Source: Phycisphaerae bacterium (lineage in GTDB: Bacteria > Planctomycetota > Phycisphaerae > Phycisphaerales > UBA1924). From it: a stretch of DNA of 64,000 bases. The position numbers and the translations under genes were made by a program. Shown here piece by piece: positions 16,013 through 24,707 of this stretch. The DNA is taken from assembly GCA_016793805.1 (NCBI GenBank), contig JAEUIZ010000031.1:62001-126000 (forward strand). The letters run 5' to 3'. Every line of letters starts with the position of its first letter. Position 1 is the first letter of the stretch. Below the pieces are notes generated by a model. The model worked only from the letters and a program-made list of their open reading frames with translations. It was not told the origin of the DNA and made no database searches.

Positions 16013-17815
16013 ATGGACGCGATGCGTCAGGCCGGGCAGGAGGAGAAGGAGCGCGTCCGGGACGCGTCGGACATCGTGCGCGTGGTGGGGGAGCACGTCT
16101 CGCTGAAGGCCAAGGGCCGGGAGTTCATGGGGCTGTGCCCGTTCCACGACGACCACGACCCGTCGATGCACGTGGTCCCGAGCAAGCAGATTTTCCACTG
16201 TTTCGTGTGCGGGGCGGGTGGGGATGTGTTCGCGTTCGTGCAGCGGTTCCACCACCTGGAGTTCCGCGAGGCGTTGGAGTACCTGGCGCAAAGGGCGAAC
16301 ATCACGCTCGTGCCGCGGACGCGCGGGTCGGCAGTCGAGTCGCCGGCGGAAGCGGGGCCGACGCGGGCGGACTTGGTCTGGGCCAGCGGGGTGGCGGCGA
16401 GTTTCTTCCAGGCGATCCTCCGGCACGAGTCGCACGGGCGCGTGGCGCGCGAGGCGATCGCGGCCCGCGGGATCTCGCCCGAGATGGTCGAGGCGTTCGC
16501 GCTGGGCGCGAGCCCGGATCGGTGGGACGGGCTGGCGGCGACGGTGCGGTCCAAGGGACTTCCGACGGCGGCGTTCGTGGGCGCGGGGCTGCTGCGCCCG
16601 CGCGAGTCCGACGGGTCGCACTATGACGGGTTCCGCAACCGGCTGATGTTCCCGATCCACGACCAGTTGGGGCGGGTGATCGCGTTCGGCGCGAGGAAGT
16701 TGAACCCCGAGGACGAGCCGAAGTACCTGAACTCCCCGGAGAGCGCGATCTTCGAGAAGTCCGGGACGCTCTACGGGCTGCAGCTGGCGGCTCGGGCGAT
16801 CCAGTCGGAGCGCGTGGCGGTGGTGACCGAGGGGTACACCGACACGATCGCGTGCCACCAGGCGGGGCTGTCGAACGTCGTGGCGACGCTGGGCACGGCG
16901 CTCACGTCGCGGCACGCGCGGGTGCTCCGCCGGCTGTGCGACACGGTGATCCTGCTCTTTGACGGGGACCAGGCGGGGATGAGGGCGGCGGATCGCGCGG
17001 TCGAGGTCTTCTTCGCCGAGGACCTGGACGTGCGGATCGCCACGCTCTCGTCGGCCACGGACGCGAAGGATCCGGACGAACTGCTGAAGCGTCCGGGCGG
17101 GGTCGAGGTGCTTCGGCGGGTGCTGGCGTCGGCGCGGGACCTCTTGGAGTTCCGGTGCGCGCGGCTGGCGGAGCGGGTCGAGGGGGCGGGGCCCGCGGTG
17201 GCGTCGCGGCGGATCGGGGAGGAACTCGAGCGGCTGGTCGAGATCGGGTTCAACCGGCTCCCGATGCTGCGTCGCCGGCTCATCACGCGGCGGATCGCGG
17301 AGGTCGTCGGGCTCGACGAGGCGACCGTCTGGAAGTCGATTCCCGCGGGGCGTTCGGCGGCAGGCGGCGGGACCGCGGGGAACGCCGACGCCAGCGCTCC
17401 AGTTGTGGCGATGCCCTCGGCCCGCGAACTCGCGCTCGGGTGCCTGCTCGCGTTCCCCGACCTCTGGACGACGCTGACGGATCGGCACCGCGAGGCGCTC
17501 GACCCGGCGACGTGGGAGCAGCCCGAGCAGCGGGCGGTGGTCGAGGCGCTCTTTGACGCGGCGTCGGCGGGCGCGGGGGTCGAGTTGGAGGCCGTGCGTG
17601 CGCGGCTGGATGATCCGGGCTCGCAGGCGCTGGCCACGGGCTGGTACATGCGGGTGGTCGCGATGACCGAGGGGAGCGCCCAGCGCGGGGCCGAGTGTTT
17701 GCGGGATTGCGTGTCGCGGCTGGTGGAGGAGGGGTCGGCGGACGTGGTCCGCGATCGGCGTTCGACGGGATCGGTGAACCGGCGGTCGCTCCCGCGGCCG
17801 ATCCGGGCGGTGTAG
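16013..17815 (+). CDS. dnaG: DNA primase
   Basis: A protein of 600 residues that lays RNA primers at the replication fork. The N-terminal CHC2 zinc finger is CPFHDDHDPSMHV ... CFVCGAGGD (about residues 41-68). The catalytic core has FRNRLMFPIHDQLGRVIAFGARKL and the TOPRIM fold, with EGYTDTIACHQAGL near residue 272 and LLFDGDQAGMRA near 316. The C-terminal helical region, which binds DnaB helicase, is present but divergent. The start is ATG 16013, nine bases before a second ATG. The gene lies directly before rpoD with 12 bases between, the tail of the classic macromolecular-synthesis operon arrangement; rpsU is not visible upstream. Confidence 0.96.
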   Translation: MDAMRQAGQEEKERVRDASDIVRVVGEHVSLKAKGREFMGLCPFHDDHDPSMHVVPSKQIFHCFVCGAGGDVFAFVQRFHHLEFREALEYLAQRANITLVPRTRGSAVESPAEAGPTRADLVWASGVAASFFQAILRHESHGRVAREAIAARGISPEMVEAFALGASPDRWDGLAATVRSKGLPTAAFVGAGLLRPRESDGSHYDGFRNRLMFPIHDQLGRVIAFGARKLNPEDEPKYLNSPESAIFEKSGTLYGLQLAARAIQSERVAVVTEGYTDTIACHQAGLSNVVATLGTALTSRHARVLRRLCDTVILLFDGDQAGMRAADRAVEVFFAEDLDVRIATLSSATDAKDPDELLKRPGGVEVLRRVLASARDLLEFRCARLAERVEGAGPAVASRRIGEELERLVEIGFNRLPMLRRRLITRRIAEVVGLDEATVWKSIPAGRSAAGGGTAGNADASAPVVAMPSARELALGCLLAFPDLWTTLTDRHREALDPATWEQPEQRAVVEALFDAASAGAGVELEAVRARLDDPGSQALATGWYMRVVAMTEGSAQRGAECLRDCVSRLVEEGSADVVRDRRSTGSVNRRSLPRPIRAV

Positions 17816-17827
17816 GGTTTGGCGGAC

Positions 17828-19828
17828 ATGAGGAGCCCAGACGTGATGTTGGAACTGCACCCTGCCGTGGCCGAACTCCTCGAACTCGGGAAGCAGCGCG
17901 GGTGGCTGAGTTACGAGGAACTCAACAACACGCTCCCGGACGAGATGGTCGACCCGGAGCGGCTCGACGAGTTGCTCGCGGTGATCGACCACATGGGCAT
18001 CGGGATGCTCGACGAGTTGGAGTACCGGGCGCGGCTGTACCGCGAGAGCAAGGCCGCGGGCCTGGCGCCCGCCGCGGCGCTGGGGGCGACGACGCGGGCG
18101 ATGAGCGTGGCGGGTGGGGAGCGGGCGGAGGAGTCGGCGCGGCTGGCACGGAACCTTCGCGGGACGCTCAAGAAGGCGATGGGGCAGGCGGACCGCGACG
18201 TGGCCGAGGCCGCGGCGATGGACGAGAAGGTGTTGCAGCGGGAGATCGACGAGGCGATCGCGGCGGAGGAGACGGCGGGGAAGCGGATCGACGACCCGGT
18301 GCGGATGTACCTGACGCAGATGGGGAGCATCCCTCTCCTGACGCGGGACGAGGAGATCCGCCTGGCCAAGAAGATCGAGACGACGCGGATGATCTTCCGC
18401 CGGCGGGCGCTCGAGAGCGACTACATCGTCCAGCAGGCGGTCGAGACGCTGCGGCTGGTGCACTCGGGCGATCTCCCGTTCGATCGGACGATGCGGATCT
18501 CGACGGCGGAGACGAACGCGAAGGACAAGATCGCGCGGCGGATCCCGGGGAACCTGGAGACGATCGAGAAGTTGCTGGGGCTGAATCGGCGGGACTGGGA
18601 GCAGGCGGAGGAGGCCCGCAAGGCCGGGGACGCGGCCCGCGCCGGGACGCTGCTGGAGCGGATCCGCACGCGGCGTCGGCGGATGGCGGCGCTGACGGAG
18701 GAACTGTGCCTCCGCACGGGCCGGATCATCCCGATGATGCGGAAACTCCGCAGCATCTCGAAGAAGATGCAGGACCTCATCAACGAGTTGCGGCGGGCGG
18801 AGAAGTACCCGCGCCGGTTCGAGGCCGACGACCTGGACGTGATCCGCGAGGAACTGTCGGGCCTGCGGGCGCTGGTGCTCGAGGAGCCCGAGGACCTCCA
18901 GCGTCGGATGAAGGACATCTCGACGGTGTTCTGGGAGTACGAGCAGGCCAAGCGAGACCTCTCGGGCGGGAACCTGCGGCTGGTGGTCTCGATCGCGAAG
19001 AAGTACCGCAACCGGGGGCTGTCGTTCCTGGACGTGATCCAGGAGGGGAACACGGGCCTGATGCGGGCGGTGGACAAGTACGAGTACAAGCGCGGGTACA
19101 AGTTCAGCACGTACGCGACGTGGTGGATCCGCCAGGCGATCACGCGGGCGATCGCCGACCACGCGCGGACGATCCGGATCCCGGTCCACATGATCGAGAC
19201 GATGTCGCGGCTTCGGAACCTGCAGAAGGAGATCCTTCAGGCCACGGGCGTCGAGCCCACGATGGACGAACTGGGCGAGCGGGCCGGGATGACCGTCGCC
19301 GAGGTGCGCCGGGTCATGAAGATCAGCCGGCACCCGGTGTCGCTGGATCGGCCCGTGGGCGAGACCGAGGACTCGTACTTCGGGGACTTCATCGAGGACG
19401 AGCGGCAGGACCTGCCCAGCGAGACTGCGGCCCAGGACATGCTCAAGAACCGCATCGAGCAGGTGCTCCGCACGCTGACGTACCGCGAGCGCGAGATCAT
19501 CAAACTGCGCTACGGGATCGGGGACGGGTACACCTACACGCTCGAGGAGGTCGGTCGCATCTTCAAGGTCACGCGCGAGCGGGTGCGACAGGTCGAGGCC
19601 AAGGCGATCCGCAAACTCCAGCACCCGGTTCGAGCGAGGAAGTTGCAAGGCTTCGTCGATGGGACCGTCTACAAGGAGTTGCACGGTCAGGCCGCCGCGA
19701 CCGTCGCGGGCCAGCCGACGCCGGAGGCGATGGCGATGCTCCCCGCGGGCCCCGTGGAATCGGTCGAGCCGGACTTCGAGGCGTCGGTCGAGATCGACGA
19801 GTTCGCCGACGACGAGCCGCTGGGCTGA
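17828..19828 (+). CDS. rpoD: Primary RNA polymerase sigma factor (sigma-70)
   Basis: A group 1 sigma factor of about 666 residues. In order it shows region 1.1 ([20 protein letters not shown]), region 1.2 ([19 protein letters not shown], about 154), a non-conserved helical region of about 185 residues, and region 2 ([20 protein letters not shown] to [20 protein letters not shown], from about 376). Region 3 and region 4 follow ([20 protein letters not shown] and [21 protein letters not shown], about 560-595). About 65 extra acidic residues follow region 4, which normally ends the protein. The start is uncertain: ATG 17828 and TTG 17819 are open, but AGGAG at 17831-17835 is best placed for GTG 17843 or ATG 17846. 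The stop abuts the stop of the opposing sixA-like gene. Confidence 0.96.
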   Translation: MRSPDVMLELHPAVAELLELGKQRGWLSYEELNNTLPDEMVDPERLDELLAVIDHMGIGMLDELEYRARLYRESKAAGLAPAAALGATTRAMSVAGGERAEESARLARNLRGTLKKAMGQADRDVAEAAAMDEKVLQREIDEAIAAEETAGKRIDDPVRMYLTQMGSIPLLTRDEEIRLAKKIETTRMIFRRRALESDYIVQQAVETLRLVHSGDLPFDRTMRISTAETNAKDKIARRIPGNLETIEKLLGLNRRDWEQAEEARKAGDAARAGTLLERIRTRRRRMAALTEELCLRTGRIIPMMRKLRSISKKMQDLINELRRAEKYPRRFEADDLDVIREELSGLRALVLEEPEDLQRRMKDISTVFWEYEQAKRDLSGGNLRLVVSIAKKYRNRGLSFLDVIQEGNTGLMRAVDKYEYKRGYKFSTYATWWIRQAITRAIADHARTIRIPVHMIETMSRLRNLQKEILQATGVEPTMDELGERAGMTVAEVRRVMKISRHPVSLDRPVGETEDSYFGDFIEDERQDLPSETAAQDMLKNRIEQVLRTLTYREREIIKLRYGIGDGYTYTLEEVGRIFKVTRERVRQVEAKAIRKLQHPVRARKLQGFVDGTVYKELHGQAAATVAGQPTPEAMAMLPAGPVESVEPDFEASVEIDEFADDEPLG

Positions 19829-20287
19829 TCAGTCGTCCTCGTCGAGGCGGAGCGAGGCGAGCAACGTGCCGCGGAGCGTGTCGGGGTCGAGGTCGATCTC
19901 CGCGGCCTCGCCGGTGCGCAACTCCACGCCCCGCTTCCCGATGAGGGCGCCGACCAGCACGGACAGCGTCGGGTTGTGTCCAACGAGGGCGAGCGAGCCG
20001 GCCGGGGCGTGCTCGCGGATCGCCTCGACCGCCTCCGACAGCGGACGATCGCACTCGAGCCTGGCTTCGGCCCGCAGGGGCACGCCCAAGGCCCGTTGGA
20101 CGATCTCTGCCGTCGCCCACGCTCGGGCGTAGGGACTGCTCAGGATGAGTGCCGGGGCGCGATCGTGGAGGGCTGTGCCCAGATGCTCGGCCTGGTGCAC
20201 GCCGCGCGGCATGAGCACGCGGTCGCGGTCCCGTCCCGACGCGGACTGCCGCTCGGCCTTGCCGTGTCGGATGACGAGCAGGCGCAT
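19829..20287 (-). CDS. sixA: SixA-like phosphohistidine phosphatase
   Basis: A protein of 152 residues of the histidine-phosphatase superfamily: MRLLVIRHGKAE holds the RHG catalytic motif, LILSSPYARAWATAEIV the second Arg, and LVGHNPTLSVLVGALIGKRG the second His. The short form without inserts matches SixA, which removes phosphate from phosphohistidine domains in phosphorelays or the nitrogen PTS. Convergent with rpoD with no gap. Nine bases downstream of the small gene at 20297-20680, so the two are probably one transcript. Confidence 0.82.
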   Translation of the reverse strand: MRLLVIRHGKAERQSASGRDRDRVLMPRGVHQAEHLGTALHDRAPALILSSPYARAWATAEIVQRALGVPLRAEARLECDRPLSEAVEAIREHAPAGSLALVGHNPTLSVLVGALIGKRGVELRTGEAAEIDLDPDTLRGTLLASLRLDEDD

Positions 20288-20296
20288 CGGGAGCGC

Positions 20297-20680
20297 CTAT
20301 CGGACCGGGCGGACGGGCCGGCCGAATGTCGGACGGGCGTCGGGGGCTTGCGGCTCGGCGCGGGCGGGCTCGGGCTTGACCTCGACGCGCGGTGTCTCGG
20401 CGTCGGCTTTGGCGAAGGACCACTCGAGGCGGCCCGCGAGTCGAAGCCCCAGTCGGCCCTCGACCAGGGCCCGAAGGCCGGCGACGTGGGCCTCGGTCCA
20501 TCCGGGCTGCTCGGCGGCGATGGTCTTGAGCACCTGCCGCCAGACGGACTCGGTGAGCGAGCGGTCGATGGCCTGGACGGCGCGCTCGACCCGAGGGCGA
20601 AGCAGCGAGTTGAGGTACTCGTCAAGATAGGGAAGATCGTCTAGAGAAGGGGGCGGGGGATTCCGGTTCTCGGCGGACAT
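20297..20680 (-). CDS. Conserved-looking hypothetical protein, 127 aa
   Basis: A small, probably cytoplasmic protein with a helical core (DLPYLDEYLNSLLRPRVERA, IDRSLTESVWRQVLKTIAAEQPGW, VAGLRALVEGRLGLRLAGRLEWSF) and a Pro/Ala/Arg-rich tail. I do not recognise the family. The start is well supported by AAGGAGG five bases before the ATG. It precedes the SixA-like gene with 9 bases between, which hints at a shared role, possibly in signalling, but that is a guess from position only. The in-frame extension to 20938 overlaps the divergent gene's leader and is rejected. Confidence 0.7.
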   Translation of the reverse strand: MSAENRNPPPPSLDDLPYLDEYLNSLLRPRVERAVQAIDRSLTESVWRQVLKTIAAEQPGWTEAHVAGLRALVEGRLGLRLAGRLEWSFAKADAETPRVEVKPEPARAEPQAPDARPTFGRPVRPVR

Positions 20681-20783
20681 GGAGGCCTCCTTGGTGCGTC
20701 CGACCAAGGGTATCGTGGAACCGGGCTTGGAGACTTCAACGAACCGTGGTACTCTGACCCCTCTCGGGACGGTGAGGAGCCGG

Positions 20784-23700
20784 ATGACCATGGAACGGGC
20801 AGGTATTGCGTATCTCGGTCTCGTGTCGCTCATGGCCGCCTCGGCCGGGATGGCCGTCAGCGCCCTCTCGCCGCTGACCCGCGCCCGCCCCGCGCCGCTC
20901 GCGCCGGTCGAGTCCGGGCCGCCGCCGACGTTCGTCAACTGGGAGAACCCCCACGTTCACCCGATCGACATGACTCCCGACGGCACGCGGCTGCTGGTCT
21001 GCAACACCGCCGACGCGAGGCTCGAGGTCTTTGACGTCACGACCGGCACGCCGATCCGCGTGGGGAGCGTCCCGGTCGGGGTGGATCCGGTGTCGGTGCG
21101 GGCGCGGACGAACACGCAGGCGTGGGTCGTGAACCACATCTCGGACAGTGTGAGCGTGGTGGACCTCTCGACGATGAACGTGGTGGCGTCGCTGCGCACG
21201 CTGGATGAGCCGTGCGACGTGGTCTTTGCCGGGACGCCGCAGCGGGCCTTCGTCTCGTGCTCGCAGGCCAACGCGGTGCTGGTGTTCGATCCGTCGAATC
21301 TGTCGGCGACGGCGACGACGGTGCCGATCAACGCCGAGGATCCGCGTGCGCTGGCGGTAAGCCCCGACGGGCAGACGGTCTATGCCGCGATCTTTGAGAG
21401 CGGGAACAAGACGACGATCCTGGGCGGGGGAATCGACCTCCCGCAGGGGATCCTGAACTTTCCGCCGAACGTGGTGAGCCTGGCGAGCACGCCGTACGGC
21501 GGTCAGAACCCTCCGCCCAACAGTGGGACGAGTTTCTCGCCCCCGATCGCCGCGGGAAACAACCCGCCGGTGAAGGTCGGGCTGATCGTCCGCCAGAACG
21601 CGGCGGGGCAGTGGATGGACGACAACAACCGCGACTGGACCGCGTTCGTCTCCGGCGCGTCGGCGACGCAGTCCGGTCGGCGGGTCGGGTGGAGCCTGCC
21701 GGACCGCGACCTGGCGATGATCAACGCCTCCAATCTGGGCGTGACGTACGCCACGGGGCTGATGAACCTGTGTATGGCGGTGGGCGTGAACCCGGCAACC
21801 GGGAACGTCGCGGTGGTCGGGACCGAGGCGCTCAACCACATCCGCTTCGAGCCCAACGTGAACGGGCGGTTCCTGCGGGTGAACGTGGCGCTGGTGAACC
21901 CCGCGGCCCCGACGACGCCGACGATCAAGGACCTCAACGCGCACCTGACGTACGCGACGCCGACGCTCCCGCTGCAAGCGGATCGGGACAAGGGGCTGGG
22001 CGATCCGCGGGCGATCGCCTTCAATGCCGCGGGGAGCAAGGGGTATGTCGCGGGGATGGGCTCGAATAACCTCGTCGTGATCGACGCGGCAGGGAACCGG
22101 GCGGGGCTGACGAGCACGATCGAGGTCGGCGAGGGCCCGACGGGGATCGTGGTGGATGACGCGCGGAGTCGGCTCTACGTCCTGAACCGCTTCGCCTCGA
22201 CGATCTCGGTCGTCAGCACGAACACCGAGACGGTGCTGGCGACGGTTCCGTTCTTCGATCCGTCGCCCGCGGCGATCAAGGTCGGGCGCAAGCACCTCTA
22301 CGACACGCACAAGACCTCCGGGCTGGGGATCGTCTCGTGCGCCTCGTGCCACGCCGACGCGAGGATGGATCGGCTCGCATGGGACCTGGGTGACCCGCGC
22401 GCGGCGATCCGGCCGCTGACGGGCCAGAACCTGGGCGGGAACATCCCGGGCCTCTCGCCGCAGACGAGCATCCCGCCCTTCCAGCCCTTCCACCCGATGA
22501 AGGGCCCGATGGTGACGCAGACGTTGCAGGACATCATCGGGCACGAGCCTTTCCACTGGCGCGGGGACCGCAACGGTCTGGAGGAGTTCAACGCCGCGTT
22601 CACCGACCTGCTGGGCGACGACGTGCAACTGAGCGTGCAGGAGATGCAGGAGTTCGAGGACTTCCTGGCGACGATCGCGTTCCCGCCCAACCCGTTCCGC
22701 AACTTCGACAACACGCTCCCGACGAGCCTGCCGCTGACGGGGATGTTCACCACGGGCCGATTCGGGGCGTCGGGCGCGGCCATGCCCAACGGGAACGCGG
22801 TGAACGGGCTCTCGCTGTTCCGGTCGTTCTTCCGCCGATTGGACAACGGGAACTTCGCGTGCTCGACGTGCCACACGATGCCCACGGGCCTGGGGACCGA
22901 CTCGACGTTCAACATCCACACGCTGCAGATGGAGCCGTTCCCCGTGGGCCCGATGGGCGAGCGGCACGTGGCGCTGGTGCCCACCGACGGCTCGACGAAC
23001 ATCGCGATGAAGGTCCCGCAACTGCGGAACCTCTACGACAAACTCGGGTTCGACATGACGCAACTGGAGAACCGGGCCGGCTTCGGGTTTATCCACGACG
23101 GGAGCGTGGACTCGCTGGTGCGGTTCATCTCGGAGCCCACGTTCGCGGTCTTCAACAACCAGGAGATCGCGGACCTGGTGGCGCTGATGATGGCGTGGAG
23201 CGGCTCGGACCTCCCGACGCCCGCGGGCACGACCGAGGAGCCCCCGGGCGTTCCGGGCAAGGACTCGCACGCCGCGGTGGGGTGGCAGACGACGCTGGTG
23301 AGCGAGGGCTCGGCCGCGCCGGCCCAACTGACGCTCATCTCGAACATGATCGCCCTGGCGCAGGCGAACAAGGTGGGGCTGATCGTCAAGGGCCGGGTCG
23401 GAGGCGAGTCGCGCGGGTATGTGTATCGCAGCGACACGTCGCTCTTCCAGTCCGACCGCGCGGGCCAGAGTCTGACGCCCTCGGCGCTGCGGGCGCTGGC
23501 GGCCGCCGGGTCCGAACTCACGTACACCGTCGTGCCGTTCGGGACGCAGACGCGCATGGGGATCGACCGCGACCTCGACGGGATCCTCGACGGGGACGTG
23601 GGCGACCCGACGTGCTACGCCAACTGCGACGGGAGCACGATCCCGCCGGTGCTGAACGTCAACGACTTCTCGTGCTTCCTCAACAAGTTCGGCGCGGGCG

Positions 23701-23798
23701 ACCCCGGGGCCAACTGCGACGGGAGCGTGGTCCCGCCCGTTCTCAACATCAACGACTTCGTGTGTTTCGTGAACAAGTTCTCGACGGGCTGCCCGTAG
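20784..23798 (+). CDS. Secreted YVTN-propeller/di-haem cytochrome c protein with dockerin-type tail
   Basis: A protein of 1004 residues. A signal-anchor segment near the N-terminus (AYLGLVSLMAASAGMAVSAL) is followed by a seven-bladed YVTN-type propeller (IDMTPDGTRLLVCNTADARLEVFDV, DPRALAVSPDGQTVYAA, SRLYVLNRFASTISVVST). Two c-type haem sites follow: CASCH at 519-523 and CSTCH at 693-697, in a MauG/cytochrome c peroxidase-like region (GHEPFHWRGDRNGLEEFNAAFTDLL, VPQLRNLYDKLGFD). Two dockerin-like repeats and the end STGCP complete it. It is probably an extracytoplasmic redox protein; the substrate is unknown. GAGGAG stands seven bases before the ATG at 20784. Confidence 0.87.
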   Translation: MTMERAGIAYLGLVSLMAASAGMAVSALSPLTRARPAPLAPVESGPPPTFVNWENPHVHPIDMTPDGTRLLVCNTADARLEVFDVTTGTPIRVGSVPVGVDPVSVRARTNTQAWVVNHISDSVSVVDLSTMNVVASLRTLDEPCDVVFAGTPQRAFVSCSQANAVLVFDPSNLSATATTVPINAEDPRALAVSPDGQTVYAAIFESGNKTTILGGGIDLPQGILNFPPNVVSLASTPYGGQNPPPNSGTSFSPPIAAGNNPPVKVGLIVRQNAAGQWMDDNNRDWTAFVSGASATQSGRRVGWSLPDRDLAMINASNLGVTYATGLMNLCMAVGVNPATGNVAVVGTEALNHIRFEPNVNGRFLRVNVALVNPAAPTTPTIKDLNAHLTYATPTLPLQADRDKGLGDPRAIAFNAAGSKGYVAGMGSNNLVVIDAAGNRAGLTSTIEVGEGPTGIVVDDARSRLYVLNRFASTISVVSTNTETVLATVPFFDPSPAAIKVGRKHLYDTHKTSGLGIVSCASCHADARMDRLAWDLGDPRAAIRPLTGQNLGGNIPGLSPQTSIPPFQPFHPMKGPMVTQTLQDIIGHEPFHWRGDRNGLEEFNAAFTDLLGDDVQLSVQEMQEFEDFLATIAFPPNPFRNFDNTLPTSLPLTGMFTTGRFGASGAAMPNGNAVNGLSLFRSFFRRLDNGNFACSTCHTMPTGLGTDSTFNIHTLQMEPFPVGPMGERHVALVPTDGSTNIAMKVPQLRNLYDKLGFDMTQLENRAGFGFIHDGSVDSLVRFISEPTFAVFNNQEIADLVALMMAWSGSDLPTPAGTTEEPPGVPGKDSHAAVGWQTTLVSEGSAAPAQLTLISNMIALAQANKVGLIVKGRVGGESRGYVYRSDTSLFQSDRAGQSLTPSALRALAAAGSELTYTVVPFGTQTRMGIDRDLDGILDGDVGDPTCYANCDGSTIPPVLNVNDFSCFLNKFGAGDPGANCDGSVVPPVLNINDFVCFVNKFSTGCP
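23613..23795 (+). repeat. Two dockerin-like repeats, cytochrome protein tail
   Basis: Two units of the form ANCDGSxxPPVLNxNDFxCFxNKF. The fourth occurrence of this tail in the window and the only one on the plus strand. Confidence 0.8.
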
Positions 23799-23856
23799 CC
23801 GGGCGAGCGGGGACGCGATCGACGCACGGCATGGCGATGCCGGCGCGCAAGAAAGC

Positions 23857-23875
23857 GGGCGACGGGCCGTCGCCC
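23857..23875 (-). terminator. Hairpin terminator after the OmpA-like gene
   Basis: GGGCGACG, loop GGC, CGTCGCCC form a perfect 8-bp stem between two convergent genes. On the minus strand it is followed by GCTTTCTTG. Confidence 0.6.
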
Positions 23876-23918
23876 ATCGCCCGAGGAAGGTCTGTGCGAG
23901 GTCGAGCGTCTGGCGCGA

Positions 23919-24575
23919 TCAGTTCTTGGCGCCGAGGATCACGATCTCGACCCGTCGGCTGTCCTTCTTCGAGTTCTTGGGCCGCGACGACCCGAACCCG
24001 GCGTAGTAGACCTTGTCCTTGCCCAGGCCCTTGCTGACGAGGTACTGCTCGACGGCCATGGCGCGCTCGCCGCTGAGTCGCTCGTTGGTCTTCCACCCGC
24101 TCTTCTTGATGGGGTCGCTGTCGGTGTAGCCCTCGACGCGGACCTCGTTGCCGGCGTAGCGCGAGCGGATGACCTCCGCGACGCGGTCGAGCGACTTCTT
24201 GGCGGTCGCCTTGAGGTTCGCCGACCCAGAGTCGAAGAGCACGTCTCCGGCGATGTCGACGACGACCTCGCTCCCGCTGCGATAGGTGTTGGTCCCGCTG
24301 ATGCCCTCGAAGCCGGTGTCGCCCCCGCCGCCGGTCCTGCCGGTCCCGGTCTTGTCGAGCCGGGCCGCGAGGTCGCGGTTCTCCTGCTCGAGCGAGGCGT
24401 TGCGCGTCTCGGCCTCTTGGCGGGCGGCCTGCTCGGCGCTCTTGCTCTCGCGCAGCGCCGAGTTCTCCTTCATGACGGCGTCATACTCGGCCCGAGAGAC
24501 GCGCTGGCACGCGCCCAGGCCCATCGACGCCGCCGCCAAGCCAACCACGCACAGAATCTTCCCCTTGCCGTTCAT
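23919..24575 (-). CDS. OmpA/Pal-like peptidoglycan-binding lipoprotein
   Basis: A protein of 218 residues. Lipoprotein signal with lipobox LGAC (Cys near residue 23), a coiled coil rich in Glu and Ala (YDAVMKENSALRESKSAEQAARQEAETRN to NRDLAARLDK), a Gly-rich hinge, and a C-terminal OmpA domain (VLFDSGSANLKATAKKSLDRVAEVI, VRVEGYTDSDPIKKSGWKTNERLSGERAMAVEQYL, GFGSSRPKNSKKDSRRVEIVI). The Asp and Arg that bind diaminopimelate are kept. It should tether the outer membrane to peptidoglycan. The start at 24575 has GGAGA upstream. It lies downstream of the prepilin peptidase gene with a 132-bp gap, so it may have its own promoter. Confidence 0.92.
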   Translation of the reverse strand: MNGKGKILCVVGLAAASMGLGACQRVSRAEYDAVMKENSALRESKSAEQAARQEAETRNASLEQENRDLAARLDKTGTGRTGGGGDTGFEGISGTNTYRSGSEVVVDIAGDVLFDSGSANLKATAKKSLDRVAEVIRSRYAGNEVRVEGYTDSDPIKKSGWKTNERLSGERAMAVEQYLVSKGLGKDKVYYAGFGSSRPKNSKKDSRRVEIVILGAKN

Positions 24576-24707
24576 CCCTGGTGTCTCCGTTTGGTGCGCC
24601 ACGATTCCATCCGGCGTCTCCACGCCGGGGGCCTCTAGGGTATCGGCACGACCCCATGCCCCGCCACACCCCGGCGAGACCTTTCGGCGCGATACCTGCG
24701 GGCGGAC

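Noticed and set aside
15848-19684. Minus-strand open frame of 1278 codons opposite dnaG and rpoD
   Set aside because: Arg/Pro/His-rich composition typical of antisense shadow frames in very GC-rich DNA; dnaG and rpoD on the other strand are unmistakable.
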